Shown piece after piece: positions 6,390-14,637 of a DNA stretch of 64,000 nucleotides. The stretch comes from Prochlorococcus sp. AG-363-M17 (lineage in GTDB: Bacteria > Cyanobacteriota > Cyanobacteriia > PCC-6307 > Cyanobiaceae): positions 1 through 64,000 of the forward strand of contig QCFS01000005.1 of the NCBI GenBank assembly GCA_003278365.1. Direction: 5' to 3'. The stretch's first letter is position 1, and each line of letters opens with the position of its first letter. Both the position numbers and the translations under genes were made by a program. Under the pieces are notes generated by a model that was not told the origin of the DNA, made no database searches, and saw only the letters and a list, made by a program, of their open reading frames with translations.

Positions 6390-6599
6390 TTACTCCTGAT
6401 CATTCATTAAATAAAGCACTTCTAGATCTTGCCTGGAGTCGGCAACCTTCTTCCTTAAAAAGGTCAAGGCATCTCCATCCATTTGCGATTCAGCGATTAT
6501 CGCTTCTGACTGGTAGATAGCATGCTCCAAGTTCTTGATTTTGAGCTGTCTAATCTCCTTATCTTTCTTGCATTGCTCAAAGGTGTAGGCATCAATCAT
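6390..6599 (-). CDS. Small coiled-coil protein in five-gene cluster (69 residues)
   Basis: The protein begins MIDAYTFEQCKKDKEIRQLK and continues IKNLEHAIYQSEAIIAESQM, ending RQDLEVLYLMNDQE. It is predicted to be mostly helical with heptad-like leucines. Its start overlaps the stop of the one-helix membrane gene (ATGA at 6599-6596). No family recognised. Confidence 0.65.
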   Translation of the reverse strand: MIDAYTFEQCKKDKEIRQLKIKNLEHAIYQSEAIIAESQMDGDALTFLRKKVADSRQDLEVLYLMNDQE

Positions 6600-6712
6600 C
6601 TGCTGTTTCGGTCATTGGTGAAGACCCTTGTAATCACGATATTCATTACCACAAAGAAAATCACCAATCCAATGGTGGGAGCAAATATGAACAGCGCATC
6701 GGAATAGTTCAT
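6596..6712 (-). CDS. Single-pass membrane peptide in five-gene cluster (38 residues)
   Basis: The ORF reads MNYSDALFIFAPTIGLVIFF, then VVMNIVITRVFTNDRNSR. A single hydrophobic helix spans about residues 7-29, with a basic cytoplasmic tail. Both ends overlap neighbours by 4 nt (ATGA), which is strong evidence for translation despite its size. It could anchor a complex made with the coiled-coil neighbours; this is inference. Confidence 0.65.
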   Translation of the reverse strand: MNYSDALFIFAPTIGLVIFFVVMNIVITRVFTNDRNSR

Positions 6713-6915
6713 TGCTTTATGCCTGGCAGGTCTGGTGGTTGGTTTTTCTTCAGTAGTTTGTATTCAGCATGAAGAGCGCCTAGTCGCCATGCCTCTTTCA
6801 TGGTTGTTGCTCCTTCATCCAGCAATTTGAGGTCATCAATAGAGACAGTCCCTTTGAGTTGCTTGAACTCTTCCCTCCACTCTGCTCCATCTGATTCTTT
6901 CCAATCAACAGTCAT
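6709..6915 (-). CDS. Small hypothetical protein, first gene of five-gene cluster (68 residues)
   Basis: The protein begins MTVDWKESDGAEWREEFKQL and continues KGTVSIDDLKLLDEGATTMK, then EAWRLGALHAEYKLLKKNQP. It is mainly helical and charged. It overlaps the next gene by ATGA and leads the cluster. No promoter was recognised upstream. Confidence 0.65.
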   Translation of the reverse strand: MTVDWKESDGAEWREEFKQLKGTVSIDDLKLLDEGATTMKEAWRLGALHAEYKLLKKNQPPDLPGIKQ

Positions 6916-7012
6916 ACCCTTGCACCCTCACTCATCCGATATTCATAAAGCTTTTGATGGTATTGAGCAATATTTGTGGCTATCAACCTCTCTCTCAAAA
7001 TAATGACGAGGT

Positions 7013-7228
7013 TTATGCGAAACCCTTCCCTTTGGGATTTGTTTTGCTGCCGGCGGTAAGGAAGTGCGTTTTATCGCTACCAACGTCATAAAGGGTGTAA
7101 TTCAAGCCAGCTCCAATTCCAATCACGCTTCGCTTGGGAACTTCCTGTTGTTGTTCACGTTTGCCGTTCAGATCCTTTACTTGTGAGTTGATTCCTCCTC
7201 CTGTCAGCTCAAATATGTGTGTAAGAAG
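7013..7228 (-). pseudogene. In-frame open remnant directly after the autotransporter stop
   Basis: After the TAG that ends the autotransporter (7231-7229), the same frame stays open for 71 more codons, to TAA at 7015-7013. It reads LLTHIFELTGGGINSQVKDL, later EVPKRSVIGIGAGLNYTLYD and VGSDKTHFLTAGSKTNPKG. It has no start codon of its own. The composition is protein-like (an amphipathic GIGAGLNYTLY strand). It may be the relic end of a different outer-membrane gene, or an old C-terminal extension cut by the TAG. Confidence 0.45.
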
Positions 7229-10200
7229 CTAGAAATGCCAATCGATATGGAATTGATATGAATTCGTATAAAAAGAATTATCTGCTTCTTCATGTTCGTA
7301 GGCCAGATTGGCAGAGAAGCGATTGTCGCTATAAAACTCAATCCCAAGTGCTGTATTCCAAAAATCCCGAGCGGCTTGCTCAATTGTTAATCGATAGTTT
7401 TGAGAATCGCCAACGTAGTTCATGTCAACATTTGAATCATCTGTGAAATCATGGCCATATTCCACTTTCCCGAAAGGCCTTAATTTAAAATTCTTAAAGG
7501 GGATTTCATAACCAAGATCAAGGCCAAAAGAAATCATCTTTCGATTGAGTCTTTGCTCTTTGAATTTCAATGCAAGGTTACTTCCAGATTCAGAAAATTC
7601 TTCGAATTGAATATGCGCGGCTTCTGCTCTTCCATATGGTGTGATTTGAAAATCACCTTTAGAAAAGGGTTCTCCAAGCAGCGCAATAGACCCGAAGATC
7701 ATGTTTACGTCCCGATTCCCTTTATGTGTTATTGAGTTATCTATTCTTCTTGTATTCATTTTCATTTGTCCTACACCAATCTGAGCTTCTATAGGAAGGA
7801 AATCTTCAGGTTGATCAGCTGAATAAATTGAAAGGCTGTAGTTGTCTGATTCAAGTCGACTGCCTGCACTCCCAACATCAACAGCATCATGGCCAAACGT
7901 AAAAGCGATTCCGAACAAACCATTCTCTTTGTATGGTTTATCGATCCCTAAGGTGAAAGCTGTACTTTCTGAATCCTGATTAGCAGAAACTGATGCACCA
8001 TCCGAATTGCCAATAGTCAACTTTCCATTAGTCCACATCGACCATTTACCTATCAAGTTACCTCCTTTTGGATTGAGATTGATTGCTCCCGTTTTATTAC
8101 GAACTTCTGCTATAGCAATATCTAAAGAGTCTTCTTGCAAGTTGTAAGCAACCTCATCAGTTTGATCCACAAGCCTTTCATTTGACCAATTTGTCTTTGC
8201 CCAGTTAGTTAGGTCTTCAACGCCAAGATCTTTCAAGCCCTTTGAAGTTCCATTCAGAGCTTTTTCAATTAATGGATTCGAAAAGGAAACCTTGATTCCT
8301 TGATGCGATTTTTCGTCTGAAGCCTGATTTCTTCTGATCCAGTCAAAACGTCTATTTACTGCATAGAGACTTGAGTTGCTGAAACGAATTGCTGCATTAG
8401 TCCAGGCTTCTGCAAGCCCCACAACATCTGCTTTTAGCGTTGGGTCTGAATGTGGATCTAAGGGGATATGATTATTAATTACACCATTCGAAGTCGATGA
8501 AGATTGATCTGTAAATGTAAAAGAAAAAGATAAATAATAGGTAGTAATTTCTCCTGAGGAAGGAGCCTCATCTTGATCTTGGATTTCTTCTACTCCTCCT
8601 CCTAATTGAGATGTATATGTTGTAGCTTCTGAAGTTATTTCAGTGCTTTCAAATGAATAGGTAGCGGGTGGATCCACCTCAATTGTATAGGTTCCATTAG
8701 ATGCAGAGTCGGCCTTAAATATAAAGCTATAAGACCCATCTGATCCAGTTTTTTGTGTGTTTTCACCACCACTACTGTCTAGCCAATCATTGCTAACAAG
8801 CTCACCATTATATAAAAGCTTTACTGTCGCACCTGATACGGGCGCACGAGTATTTGAATCATAAATTATCCCTGCAGGGTCAATCAGTAAACCATCCATC
8901 TCCTGGTAATCTTCGCAGGCCGTACTAATAACAATATTTCTTATCCAGCGTCCTGTTTGATAAGACCCACTACTCTTTGTTAGAACACTTTTAGCAATCC
9001 TAGAATCACCTGAAGGTTTTACAAACTCGACTTTATAGGTGCCAGACTCAGTAGGAAAATATTGATATCTTCCAGTTCCATCTGTCTGTACAGTGGTGAT
9101 ATAAGTATTTCCTAAATATATTTTCACTTCTGCACTTGCTACACCCAGACCTCCACGATTTACTGTTGTTTTTCCAGAGATTCTTCCACAAGCTGATGCC
9201 TCGACTGTGGTAAATGAATATGTATCTTTAGAACTAATACCAGTAAATGAGTTCGGTGATGTTGCTGTATCAACAATCGCTCCAGAATCTATTTCTAAAT
9301 AGTATTTTGTATCAGCTTCTACAATCGCCTCTCCATCACTATTGACTAGATTGATTGTTAGCTCATCATATGAGACAGAGATATCTGTATTGTTAGAAAC
9401 ATCAAAGGCTTGAATTAAGCTGTCGTCAGAATATTTCTTTAGTTTAATTTCACCAGTTCCAAATGCTATCTCTTCAGTAAACAGAATTATTAATTTTGGA
9501 TTGGCAATTTCCAATTTCTCGGATCCATTTTCTGGAGAGTATGCTTTTACTTCTGGTGCTGTACTATCAACTGTTCTTGTTGAAAAATTCAACATTGCTT
9601 GATCAGTAATACCTTTATAACTGTTTCCAGAGGTTGATGTAATCACATTATTTTTTATGTATATCCAGTAATCCTTATTGGCTTGGAGCGCATTACTTAA
9701 GTCAACCTCTACAGATCTTCGATCAGCGCTAAATATAACTTTATTAGAGTTTATTTTGTATCTTTTGACATCTTTCCACTTATTTGCTTCTCTCAAGGCA
9801 ATATAACCTTTATTTGCTTTAACATCTCTATCAAAATTCAAAGTTAACTTGGCTGTTGTAAGAACCCCAAACTGTCCATCTGATGGGGTTGAAGATGACA
9901 ATACTGGCCCTGCTGCGCAACCGTTGCTCCCCCAGCAAGGGTGCTTATTGGCTGATAAATTTGGCGCAAATAATCTTGGAGGTTGCTTCCTTTTTTGCAC
10001 ATTCCAGCTCGTCAAATCTTGGTTAAATGCAGGTGCATTTTGGAATGTTCTTTTAAAGCCAGTTGCTGAAGATGTATCCCAGCTAGTGATGTCTTGATTA
10101 AAAGCCTTTGCGCCTCGAAAAGTTTGATTAAAGCTTCTTGTATTCGCAGTAGACCATCCAGAAATGTTTCCATTAAACGCCTTTGCGCCTTTAAACATAG

Positions 10201-10897
10201 AATTCATATTTGTAACTTCTCCTACATCCCAGCTGTTTAGATTTTGGTTAAATTTATTAGCTCTATGAAACATTCTAGATGTATTAGTTACCTTGCTCAT
10301 ATCCCAATCATTTATATCTTGATTAAATCTGACCGCTCTTTCAAACATTCTTTGCATATTCGTTACGTTTGACACGTTCCAATCTCCTATGTCTTGGTTA
10401 AACCTATGGGCTGCTCTAAACATAGAATGCATATTTGTCGCTTTCGCAGTATTCCAATACCCTATATCTGCATTGAACCTTTTTTTGTTATTAAATAAAC
10501 TTGAAAAGTCTGTTATGTTTCCTGTGTAAATGTTTCTTGAGGAATCACCAAAAGTATAATTAATGCCATCTTTAGTGATAGTATAATCAGTGGAATTGTT
10601 GGCAGCAGCTGCAATTGCATCGACTAATATTTGCCTATTAACTATTAGTTTTCCGTTGCAATCACCTGAACTTCCGACTACAGCATTGGAAAGACTTGTG
10701 ACTTCTGTATTGCATGGACTTGCGAGAGCCTTGCTTGGTGCAAAAATTGATAGCAAAAAACAAGATCTAATCAAATATTTGCGAAGAAATACTCCATTGG
10801 CTCTATCTAAAATTCCTTGATTCTTTATTCCTTTTATTACTAACATAAAGGCAAATGTGCTTCTTTTGTGAAACACACCTAAGCTCCTTCCCTTCAA
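7229..10897 (-). CDS. Large surface autotransporter with BspA/DUF285 repeats and Ig-like domains (1222 residues)
   Basis: A long basic N-terminus leads to a signal-like segment near residues 40-60 (RSCFLLSIFAPSKALA). Residues about 120-310 hold seven DUF285/BspA-type repeats of the kind F-N-x-D-I-x-x-W-x-x-x-x-x-T-x-M-x-x-M-F. Two Big_5 Ig-like domains follow (about 330-450 and 455-575), then two CnaB/carboxypeptidase-regulatory-like domains (about 575-660 and 665-785). The last ~260 residues form an autotransporter-type beta-barrel ending in aromatic F (HIDWHF). This fits a type V secreted adhesin displayed on the cell surface. Start uncertain: Met18 is an alternative. The gene is isolated and much larger than its neighbours, suggesting niche-specific gain. 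Confidence 0.88.
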   Translation of the reverse strand: MKGRSLGVFHKRSTFAFMLVIKGIKNQGILDRANGVFLRKYLIRSCFLLSIFAPSKALASPCNTEVTSLSNAVVGSSGDCNGKLIVNRQILVDAIAAAANNSTDYTITKDGINYTFGDSSRNIYTGNITDFSSLFNNKKRFNADIGYWNTAKATNMHSMFRAAHRFNQDIGDWNVSNVTNMQRMFERAVRFNQDINDWDMSKVTNTSRMFHRANKFNQNLNSWDVGEVTNMNSMFKGAKAFNGNISGWSTANTRSFNQTFRGAKAFNQDITSWDTSSATGFKRTFQNAPAFNQDLTSWNVQKRKQPPRLFAPNLSANKHPCWGSNGCAAGPVLSSSTPSDGQFGVLTTAKLTLNFDRDVKANKGYIALREANKWKDVKRYKINSNKVIFSADRRSVEVDLSNALQANKDYWIYIKNNVITSTSGNSYKGITDQAMLNFSTRTVDSTAPEVKAYSPENGSEKLEIANPKLIILFTEEIAFGTGEIKLKKYSDDSLIQAFDVSNNTDISVSYDELTINLVNSDGEAIVEADTKYYLEIDSGAIVDTATSPNSFTGISSKDTYSFTTVEASACGRISGKTTVNRGGLGVASAEVKIYLGNTYITTVQTDGTGRYQYFPTESGTYKVEFVKPSGDSRIAKSVLTKSSGSYQTGRWIRNIVISTACEDYQEMDGLLIDPAGIIYDSNTRAPVSGATVKLLYNGELVSNDWLDSSGGENTQKTGSDGSYSFIFKADSASNGTYTIEVDPPATYSFESTEITSEATTYTSQLGGGVEEIQDQDEAPSSGEITTYYLSFSFTFTDQSSSTSNGVINNHIPLDPHSDPTLKADVVGLAEAWTNAAIRFSNSSLYAVNRRFDWIRRNQASDEKSHQGIKVSFSNPLIEKALNGTSKGLKDLGVEDLTNWAKTNWSNERLVDQTDEVAYNLQEDSLDIAIAEVRNKTGAINLNPKGGNLIGKWSMWTNGKLTIGNSDGASVSANQDSESTAFTLGIDKPYKENGLFGIAFTFGHDAVDVGSAGSRLESDNYSLSIYSADQPEDFLPIEAQIGVGQMKMNTRRIDNSITHKGNRDVNMIFGSIALLGEPFSKGDFQITPYGRAEAAHIQFEEFSESGSNLALKFKEQRLNRKMISFGLDLGYEIPFKNFKLRPFGKVEYGHDFTDDSNVDMNYVGDSQNYRLTIEQAARDFWNTALGIEFYSDNRFSANLAYEHEEADNSFYTNSYQFHIDWHF

Positions 10898-11017
10898 TTT
10901 AAATGCTTGGCCTTTATACCCTATTTTCTGACCTTGCAGAATATAGAAACAGACGCTTTGTTAATTGCATTAACTCGGCACCCTTCCTTACGGCCGATCA
11001 GGCTCCGCCATTTCTAT

Positions 11018-11318
11018 TTAATCTTTGATTGCAACAACTTCATAGTGAGGACGGTCTTTGTAGTCAGCATCTGAGAAGCACATTTCTCCGTAGATCTCCT
11101 CGAGTAAGTCATAGGTATCGTCGTAGTTATCGAAGCTCTGAGAGGTAAGGTTTTCCTCTTTCCCAACGTGTCTGGTGATGAGATACCTTATCCCCTCGTT
11201 CTCTTGGATCTCCCAGTTGATGCCATCGTCATCTTCGTCGTATTTAGAATTCAGTAGAGAGTTCTCCTCCTTTTCTTTATTCTCTTCTTTATTGCTGAGT
11301 GGCTTTTCTTATTCCATT
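11018..11318 (-). pseudogene. Degenerate A/B cassette: B with early stop fused to start-less A
   Basis: From 11318, gene B starts ATG GAA TAA, so it stops at codon 3. The frame then continues without its normal stop (tail YDEDDDGINWEI) straight into gene A, whose ATG has become ATA (IRYLITRHVGKEENLTSQ). The rest of A is open to a TAA at 11020-11018 and reads DDTYDLLEEIYGEMCFSDAD. Two Cys of the A core are replaced. It is either dead or a new B-A fusion; the early stop favours decay. Confidence 0.75.
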
Positions 11319-11331
11319 TTTCCTGTTTCCC

Positions 11332-11480
11332 TAGTATGGATAAAGTTTTGATGGAAATTCCTGATTTGCTGAGATCGTTTGTTATCAGCTAAAGGGAAGT
11401 TTTCATTAGCCAGTAACTAGGTTCCTGTTGTGCCATGGACTCTCAGCGAAAATGGGTGGTTTGAATAGAGTTTGGATAGG
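11332..11480 (-). repeat. Interspersed repeat copy R4
   Basis: Near-identical in layout to R1. CGCTGAGA (11448-11441) pairs with TCTCAGC (11376-11370). The micro-ORF at 11436-11389 reads MAQQEPSYWLMKTSL and stops with TAG. Relative to R1 it shows a synonymous Ser change (AGC to AGT) and a different stop codon, as expected if the peptide matters. The degenerate B/A pair at 11018-11318 lies downstream. Confidence 0.75.
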
Positions 11481-11549
11481 TAATTGATCTCTAGGCTTTC
11501 TAGTTCTTTTTATTCTGGCGTTTTTCAATATAGAGGTGAATCGCACTTT

Positions 11550-11744
11550 TCATGCTATTCCTAACTTCATTGCTGCTTTAACCCTTCTGACTATTGCATC
11601 ATCAATATCGTTGTCGGTTTGAAGGGCTAACCATTCCAAAGCAGAAATGATCCAAGCCTTCATTTGTTTCTTGAACAGCTTTTTAAGTGTCAAGAACAAC
11701 ATGGGCTTGAGTAATAAAAAAAGGAATCCTGTAATGCCAGTCAT
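11550..11744 (-). CDS. Small membrane-associated hypothetical protein (64 residues)
   Basis: The protein begins MTGITGFLFLLLKPMLFLTL, a likely hydrophobic anchor, and continues KKLFKKQMKAWIISALEWLA, then LQTDNDIDDAIVRRVKAAM. The N-terminal membrane segment followed by a charged helical tail resembles many small picocyanobacterial proteins, but no family is recognised. It sits between repeats R4 and R5. Confidence 0.55.
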   Translation of the reverse strand: MTGITGFLFLLLKPMLFLTLKKLFKKQMKAWIISALEWLALQTDNDIDDAIVRRVKAAMKLGIA

Positions 11745-11819
11745 TCTTTTAATCTCATTAACTAAGAAGCTAGCTGCTTTATTCCCTAAATATCTATTAG
11801 TTCTAGGTAATTAGTAATG

Positions 11820-11957
11820 CAAGTTTGAATAAAGTTTGAATAGAGATTCTTGATTCGCTGAGATCGGTTGCTATCACCTAAAGGGAACTACTCATTAGCC
11901 AGTAGTTGATTTCAGTGATGTCAATGGGTTTGGGCGAAAATGGATAGTTTGAATGAA
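11820..11957 (-). repeat. Interspersed repeat copy R5
   Basis: The plus strand has the gaataaagtttgaatag tract, CGCTGAGATC at 11857-11866, cattagccagtagttgat, and a tail gggcgaaaatggatagtttg like R3. The minus strand keeps the micro-ORF core EINYWLMSSSL ending in TAG, but without an ATG at the usual place. No B or A follows. Confidence 0.65.
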
Positions 11958-12124
11958 ACCTTATAGTGACTTCTTTTCCTTTACTGTATCCAACCTGTTT
12001 TTGAAGGGAATAAGAATACAGATCGCATCTCACCGAAATCATTCACCCATCCTCAATAGATCTCCTCTAGTTGAGAGTTCTACTGATAGCAAAGAATTTG
12101 GCTGAAGTATTTTCAGTGCAAGAT

Positions 12125-12319
12125 CTAATTATTGAGATCTTTTTGAAATGGCTCTGTTGGGATTGCCCAAACTTCGTCATTAATATTTTGTCCTAACCAT
12201 TCCTTGTATTCATGGAAAATGCAACGTCGATCAGAAGGTTCTTCTAATGCTTCCATTCTTAATACAGCATTCTTAACAGCTATCTTCAAGATTTTTTTTA
12301 GTTGTGTGTCAGCATCCAT
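12125..12319 (-). CDS. Small hypothetical protein (64 residues)
   Basis: The ORF encodes MDADTQLKKILKIAVKNAVL, then RMEALEEPSDRRCIFHEYKE and WLGQNINDEVWAIP. Composition is helical and protein-like. No family, operon partner or regulatory site is visible. It lies alone in repeat-rich DNA. Confidence 0.5.
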   Translation of the reverse strand: MDADTQLKKILKIAVKNAVLRMEALEEPSDRRCIFHEYKEWLGQNINDEVWAIPTEPFQKDLNN

Positions 12320-12656
12320 TAATGCATGAACTTATCTTCTATTAGATACATAGTCAGGGATTTCAATTTTGGAATGGGGATAAATACTAGTTATGTGCAA
12401 ATAAATACTCTTTTGCTTGCCTTCCATATAGGAACAGGTTTCTTAGACTGGCCAGGAAAAGCTTTGTGGAATGATAAGAGTTAAGGGAGTGGAGCGATCT
12501 AAGCATTAAGCATCGGAATAAAGATTTCCTCTAGAAGAGTATGCCTTAGACCAGCAATCATGCCTGCAACACCAGCTCTTTAATCTCTAATTAATTTATA
12601 CAGAATCCCTGCTTAAGCAGCATTGGATTCATGGTCTTCATTGGCAACCCCTTGTA
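12320..12656. other. Intergenic stretch with no supported feature
   Basis: AT-rich DNA of about 340 bp without a convincing ORF, repeat copy or terminator. Confidence 0.5.
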
Positions 12657-12770
12657 TTAGTTCAAAGCAACTCGTTTTGATGATGCTTGGGTGGCCTTCC
12701 AATGCCTTTTCAGGCATTGAAGTTCTTTGATTCACTGGTTGGCGGCCTGGATTTTTTCTGCATTATTCAT
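12657..12770 (-). pseudogene. Small gene interrupted by an in-frame TGA
   Basis: From an ATG at 12770 the frame reads MNNAEKIQAANQ, then TGA, then IKELQCLKRHWKATQASSKR and stops at 12657. The joined peptide looks like the short helical 'EKIxAANxRIKELxxLIxHW' type that I associate with picocyanobacterial small proteins (memory, not checked). The TGA sits where Arg (CGA) would fit. Confidence 0.35.
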
Positions 12771-12859
12771 GGAGAGGAAGCAAATTAACGCTCTGAGCCA
12801 TTTAGACGTCTATTCTTTACGATTACAAGCTGCGTAATCAAATTCATGCCAATTGACAC

Positions 12860-13006
12860 TTATGCGGCTAGTAAATCATCTGGCTTTATATCTTGCATTA
12901 GAGGGATTAAGGCTTCCTCTAACTCGCTTTCATTTTTAAAACCCAAAACTTCTAAAGCTTCTGTACCCATTGAAGAATCCTCAGTCTTTTCTATTGAAAC
13001 GGACAT
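12860..13006 (-). CDS. Small acidic hypothetical protein (48 residues)
   Basis: The ORF reads MSVSIEKTEDSSMGTEALEV, then LGFKNESELEEALIPLMQDI and KPDDLLAA. It is acidic and helical, about the length of a precursor peptide or a small regulator, but it has no double-Gly cleavage site or Cys-rich core, so a prochlorosin-type role is not supported. Confidence 0.5.
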   Translation of the reverse strand: MSVSIEKTEDSSMGTEALEVLGFKNESELEEALIPLMQDIKPDDLLAA

Positions 13007-13105
13007 TATGTAAATGATTTTGACTTAAGATAAAGACCTTCCTTGAAATGTCTGTGTTAGATATTGATTTGCGAATTATTGCTAGTGCAGTGATTTGGTT
13101 AGACA

Positions 13106-13260
13106 CTCCTTAAAACTTTAAAAAGCTCGAACAAGGTTCCAGCAGGATTTATTGATTTTTTTCTAATCCATTGGTATCAATAGTTTTTAACTGTTCGTCA
13201 GCCAGTAGCTTGGCTCCTGTCGTGCCATGGGATCTCAGCGATATTGCGATATGTGGATGG
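13106..13260 (-). repeat. Interspersed repeat copy R6 (half copy with extended flank)
   Basis: Contains gccagtagcttggctcctgt, gccatggg and GATCTCAGCG at 13231-13240, but lacks the opposite stem arm. The minus strand micro-ORF at 13228-13187 reads MARQEPSYWLTNS and stops with TAA. The preceding ~80 bp (aaagctcgaacaagg... to ttggtatcaat) match the same flank of R7, so R6 and R7 share a longer unit. The 255-bp element E1 lies between them. Confidence 0.65.
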
Positions 13261-13274
13261 TGGTGAGGACTAGG

Positions 13275-13531
13275 CAATAAAAAAGGCCCTTGCGAAATGC
13301 ACCGGACCTGGGTGATGGGGACTTTATTTCTAAGGGAGATTTAACTCAAAATCAACCCCCACTAGTAGTGTGTTTTCTTATGGTTTGTATAAGACACACT
13401 ATAAATAGTGTGTTTCTACCGATGACAAATCCCTTGACAGTGACTAGTGTCATTTCAACGGCCGGGTGATGGGGATCAAACGGTCTTAATAAAAAGAGCC
13501 TCTTGTCTGCACGGGGGGCTTTTTTTTTTTG
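13275..13531 (+). ncRNA. 255-bp structured element E1, candidate small RNA
   Basis: A near-full-length second copy (E2) lies at 27132-27384. Shared blocks, in order: aaaaaaggcccttgcgaaa, ccggacct-ggtgatggg, an agtgtgttt pair, ctaccgat-acaaatcc, TTGACA...TGTCA, ggccgggt-atggggatc and an AGCC...GGGCT hairpin with a T-run (13503-13530). The TGACA/TGTCA arms stay paired in both copies while the loop differs (gtgactag against ggcattat). No shared ORF is present. The conserved blocks and terminal hairpin suggest an RNA on the plus strand; a repeated non-transcribed element remains possible. Confidence 0.5.
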
Positions 13532-13560
13532 AGGAGGATGGCTAGTTATTTGATTTTCAA

Positions 13561-13785
13561 GGTTTCAAAATGGTTAAAAGTTCGAACAGGAACAGAGTTT
13601 AGTGATTTCCTCTAATCCCTTGGCATCAATGGGATATGACTTTTTGTTAGCCAGTAGTTGATTTCCTGTTGTGTGATGGGGGATCTCAGCGATAACGGGT
13701 GGCTTGAATGAAGTTTGGATCGAAATTCTTGATTCGCTGAGATTGGTTGATATCACTCAACGGGAAGTTTTCATTAGCCAATACG
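13561..13785 (-). repeat. Interspersed repeat copy R7 (extended, permuted copy)
   Basis: On the plus strand the blocks run: extended flank shared with R6, tttgttagccagtagttgat, GATCTCAGCG (13682-13691), the gaatgaagtttggat tract, CGCTGAGATT (13735-13744) and gttttcattagcca. Here the stem arms face each other across about 43 bp, the opposite order to R1. The micro-ORF start ATG is lost (ATC). It lies directly upstream of the cupin gene. Confidence 0.65.
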
Positions 13786-13840
13786 AGAAACTCTTTTTAC
13801 GTCTTTGCGTATAAAATAAACAAAATTTTCTTGCAGGGTT

Positions 13841-14245
13841 ATGGCAAAAACAATTGCAGTATTAGGAGACAAAGTAACTCTAAGGCTAACTTCTACTGAT
13901 ACGAATGCTAAATATAGTGTCTTGGAATTTGAGACCCCTGAAGGAGTAGGTCAACCACCTCATTCTCATAAGTGGGATGAGACTTACGTTGTGCTTGAAG
14001 GTGAATTAGACCTTAATTTAAATGGCGTTAGTACAATTATTTCGGCTGGGAATTCAATTGATGTCTCTGCTGGAACAATTCATGCTCCAATATCTAAAAA
14101 GAAGATCACTAGGTATGTAATGGTTGCACAACCAGGAGGAGTTGAATCAGTATTTACAAGTTTAGAAGCAAATTCAAGTTCTCTTCACGATATGCAGAGA
14201 GTAGTTGAAATAGTTAGCAAAGAAGGAGTTGATATTGCGATGTGA
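13841..14245 (+). CDS. Cupin-domain protein (134 residues)
   Basis: A single small cupin barrel. Motif 1 is PPHSHKWDETYVVLEGEL (His-x-His and Glu metal ligands) and motif 2 is AGNSIDVSAGTIHAPISK (the last His). Metal-binding cupins act in sugar or small-molecule chemistry or as sensors; no substrate can be assigned. It ends near residue 134 with an acidic, helical tail. The gene is isolated between repeat R7 and a gene B copy, suggesting a cargo gene gained in this unstable region. Confidence 0.88.
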   Translation: MAKTIAVLGDKVTLRLTSTDTNAKYSVLEFETPEGVGQPPHSHKWDETYVVLEGELDLNLNGVSTIISAGNSIDVSAGTIHAPISKKKITRYVMVAQPGGVESVFTSLEANSSSLHDMQRVVEIVSKEGVDIAM

Positions 14246-14376
14246 GGTGATCAATGACAAATATTCTTTTGCATTGATCTATAGAGAAATAAATCAGGAT
14301 ATATATATAAAGAAAAATCTGAATATGAACAATTAGGGTTTAATTTTAATTAAAAGGAGGAGTGCCTATGGTTTTC

Positions 14377-14499
14377 TTAGGTTTCCCAGTCGACACCATC
14401 ATCATCTTCGTCGTATTCATAATTGAGTAGAGAGTTCTCATCCTTTTCTTTCTTCTCTTCTTTATTGATAAGAGGCTTGTCTTCTTCCATTTTTACCAT
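14377..14499 (-). CDS. Cassette gene B (40 residues), without gene A
   Basis: The ORF reads MVKMEEDKPLINKEEKKEKD and ends SLLNYEYDEDDDGVDWET. Its length and tail match the copy at 4513-4635 almost exactly. Repeat R8 lies directly upstream (start within about 10 nt). No gene A follows; the cupin gene lies beyond on the other strand. Intact reading frame despite loss of A suggests B is under selection or recently copied. Confidence 0.7.
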   Translation of the reverse strand: MVKMEEDKPLINKEEKKEKDENSLLNYEYDEDDDGVDWET

Positions 14500-14504
14500 T
14501 TCTC

Positions 14505-14625
14505 TAGTTTGGATAGGAATTTCTGATTTACTAAGATCGGTTGCTATCACTAAACGGGAGGGTTTCCTTGGCCAGAAGGAGATGTGATTCATATCAAGCG
14601 ATTTATGTGAATTGCTGGTGTGAAC
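14505..14625 (-). repeat. Interspersed repeat copy R8 (eroded)
   Basis: Keeps ctagtttggataggaatttc, actaagatcggttgctatca and ggccagaagg, but the CGCTGAGATC arm has become tactaagatc and the micro-ORF is not open. It leads into the gene B copy at 14499. Confidence 0.55.
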
Positions 14626-14637
14626 AGAAGCTGCTTC

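Noticed and set aside
12860-13006. A lanthipeptide (prochlorosin) precursor
   Set aside because: No Gly-Gly cleavage site, no Cys/Ser/Thr core, no LanM-type gene in the window.
13574-13756. A 60-codon ORF inside repeat R7
   Set aside because: It crosses repeat blocks in a frame not kept in other copies.
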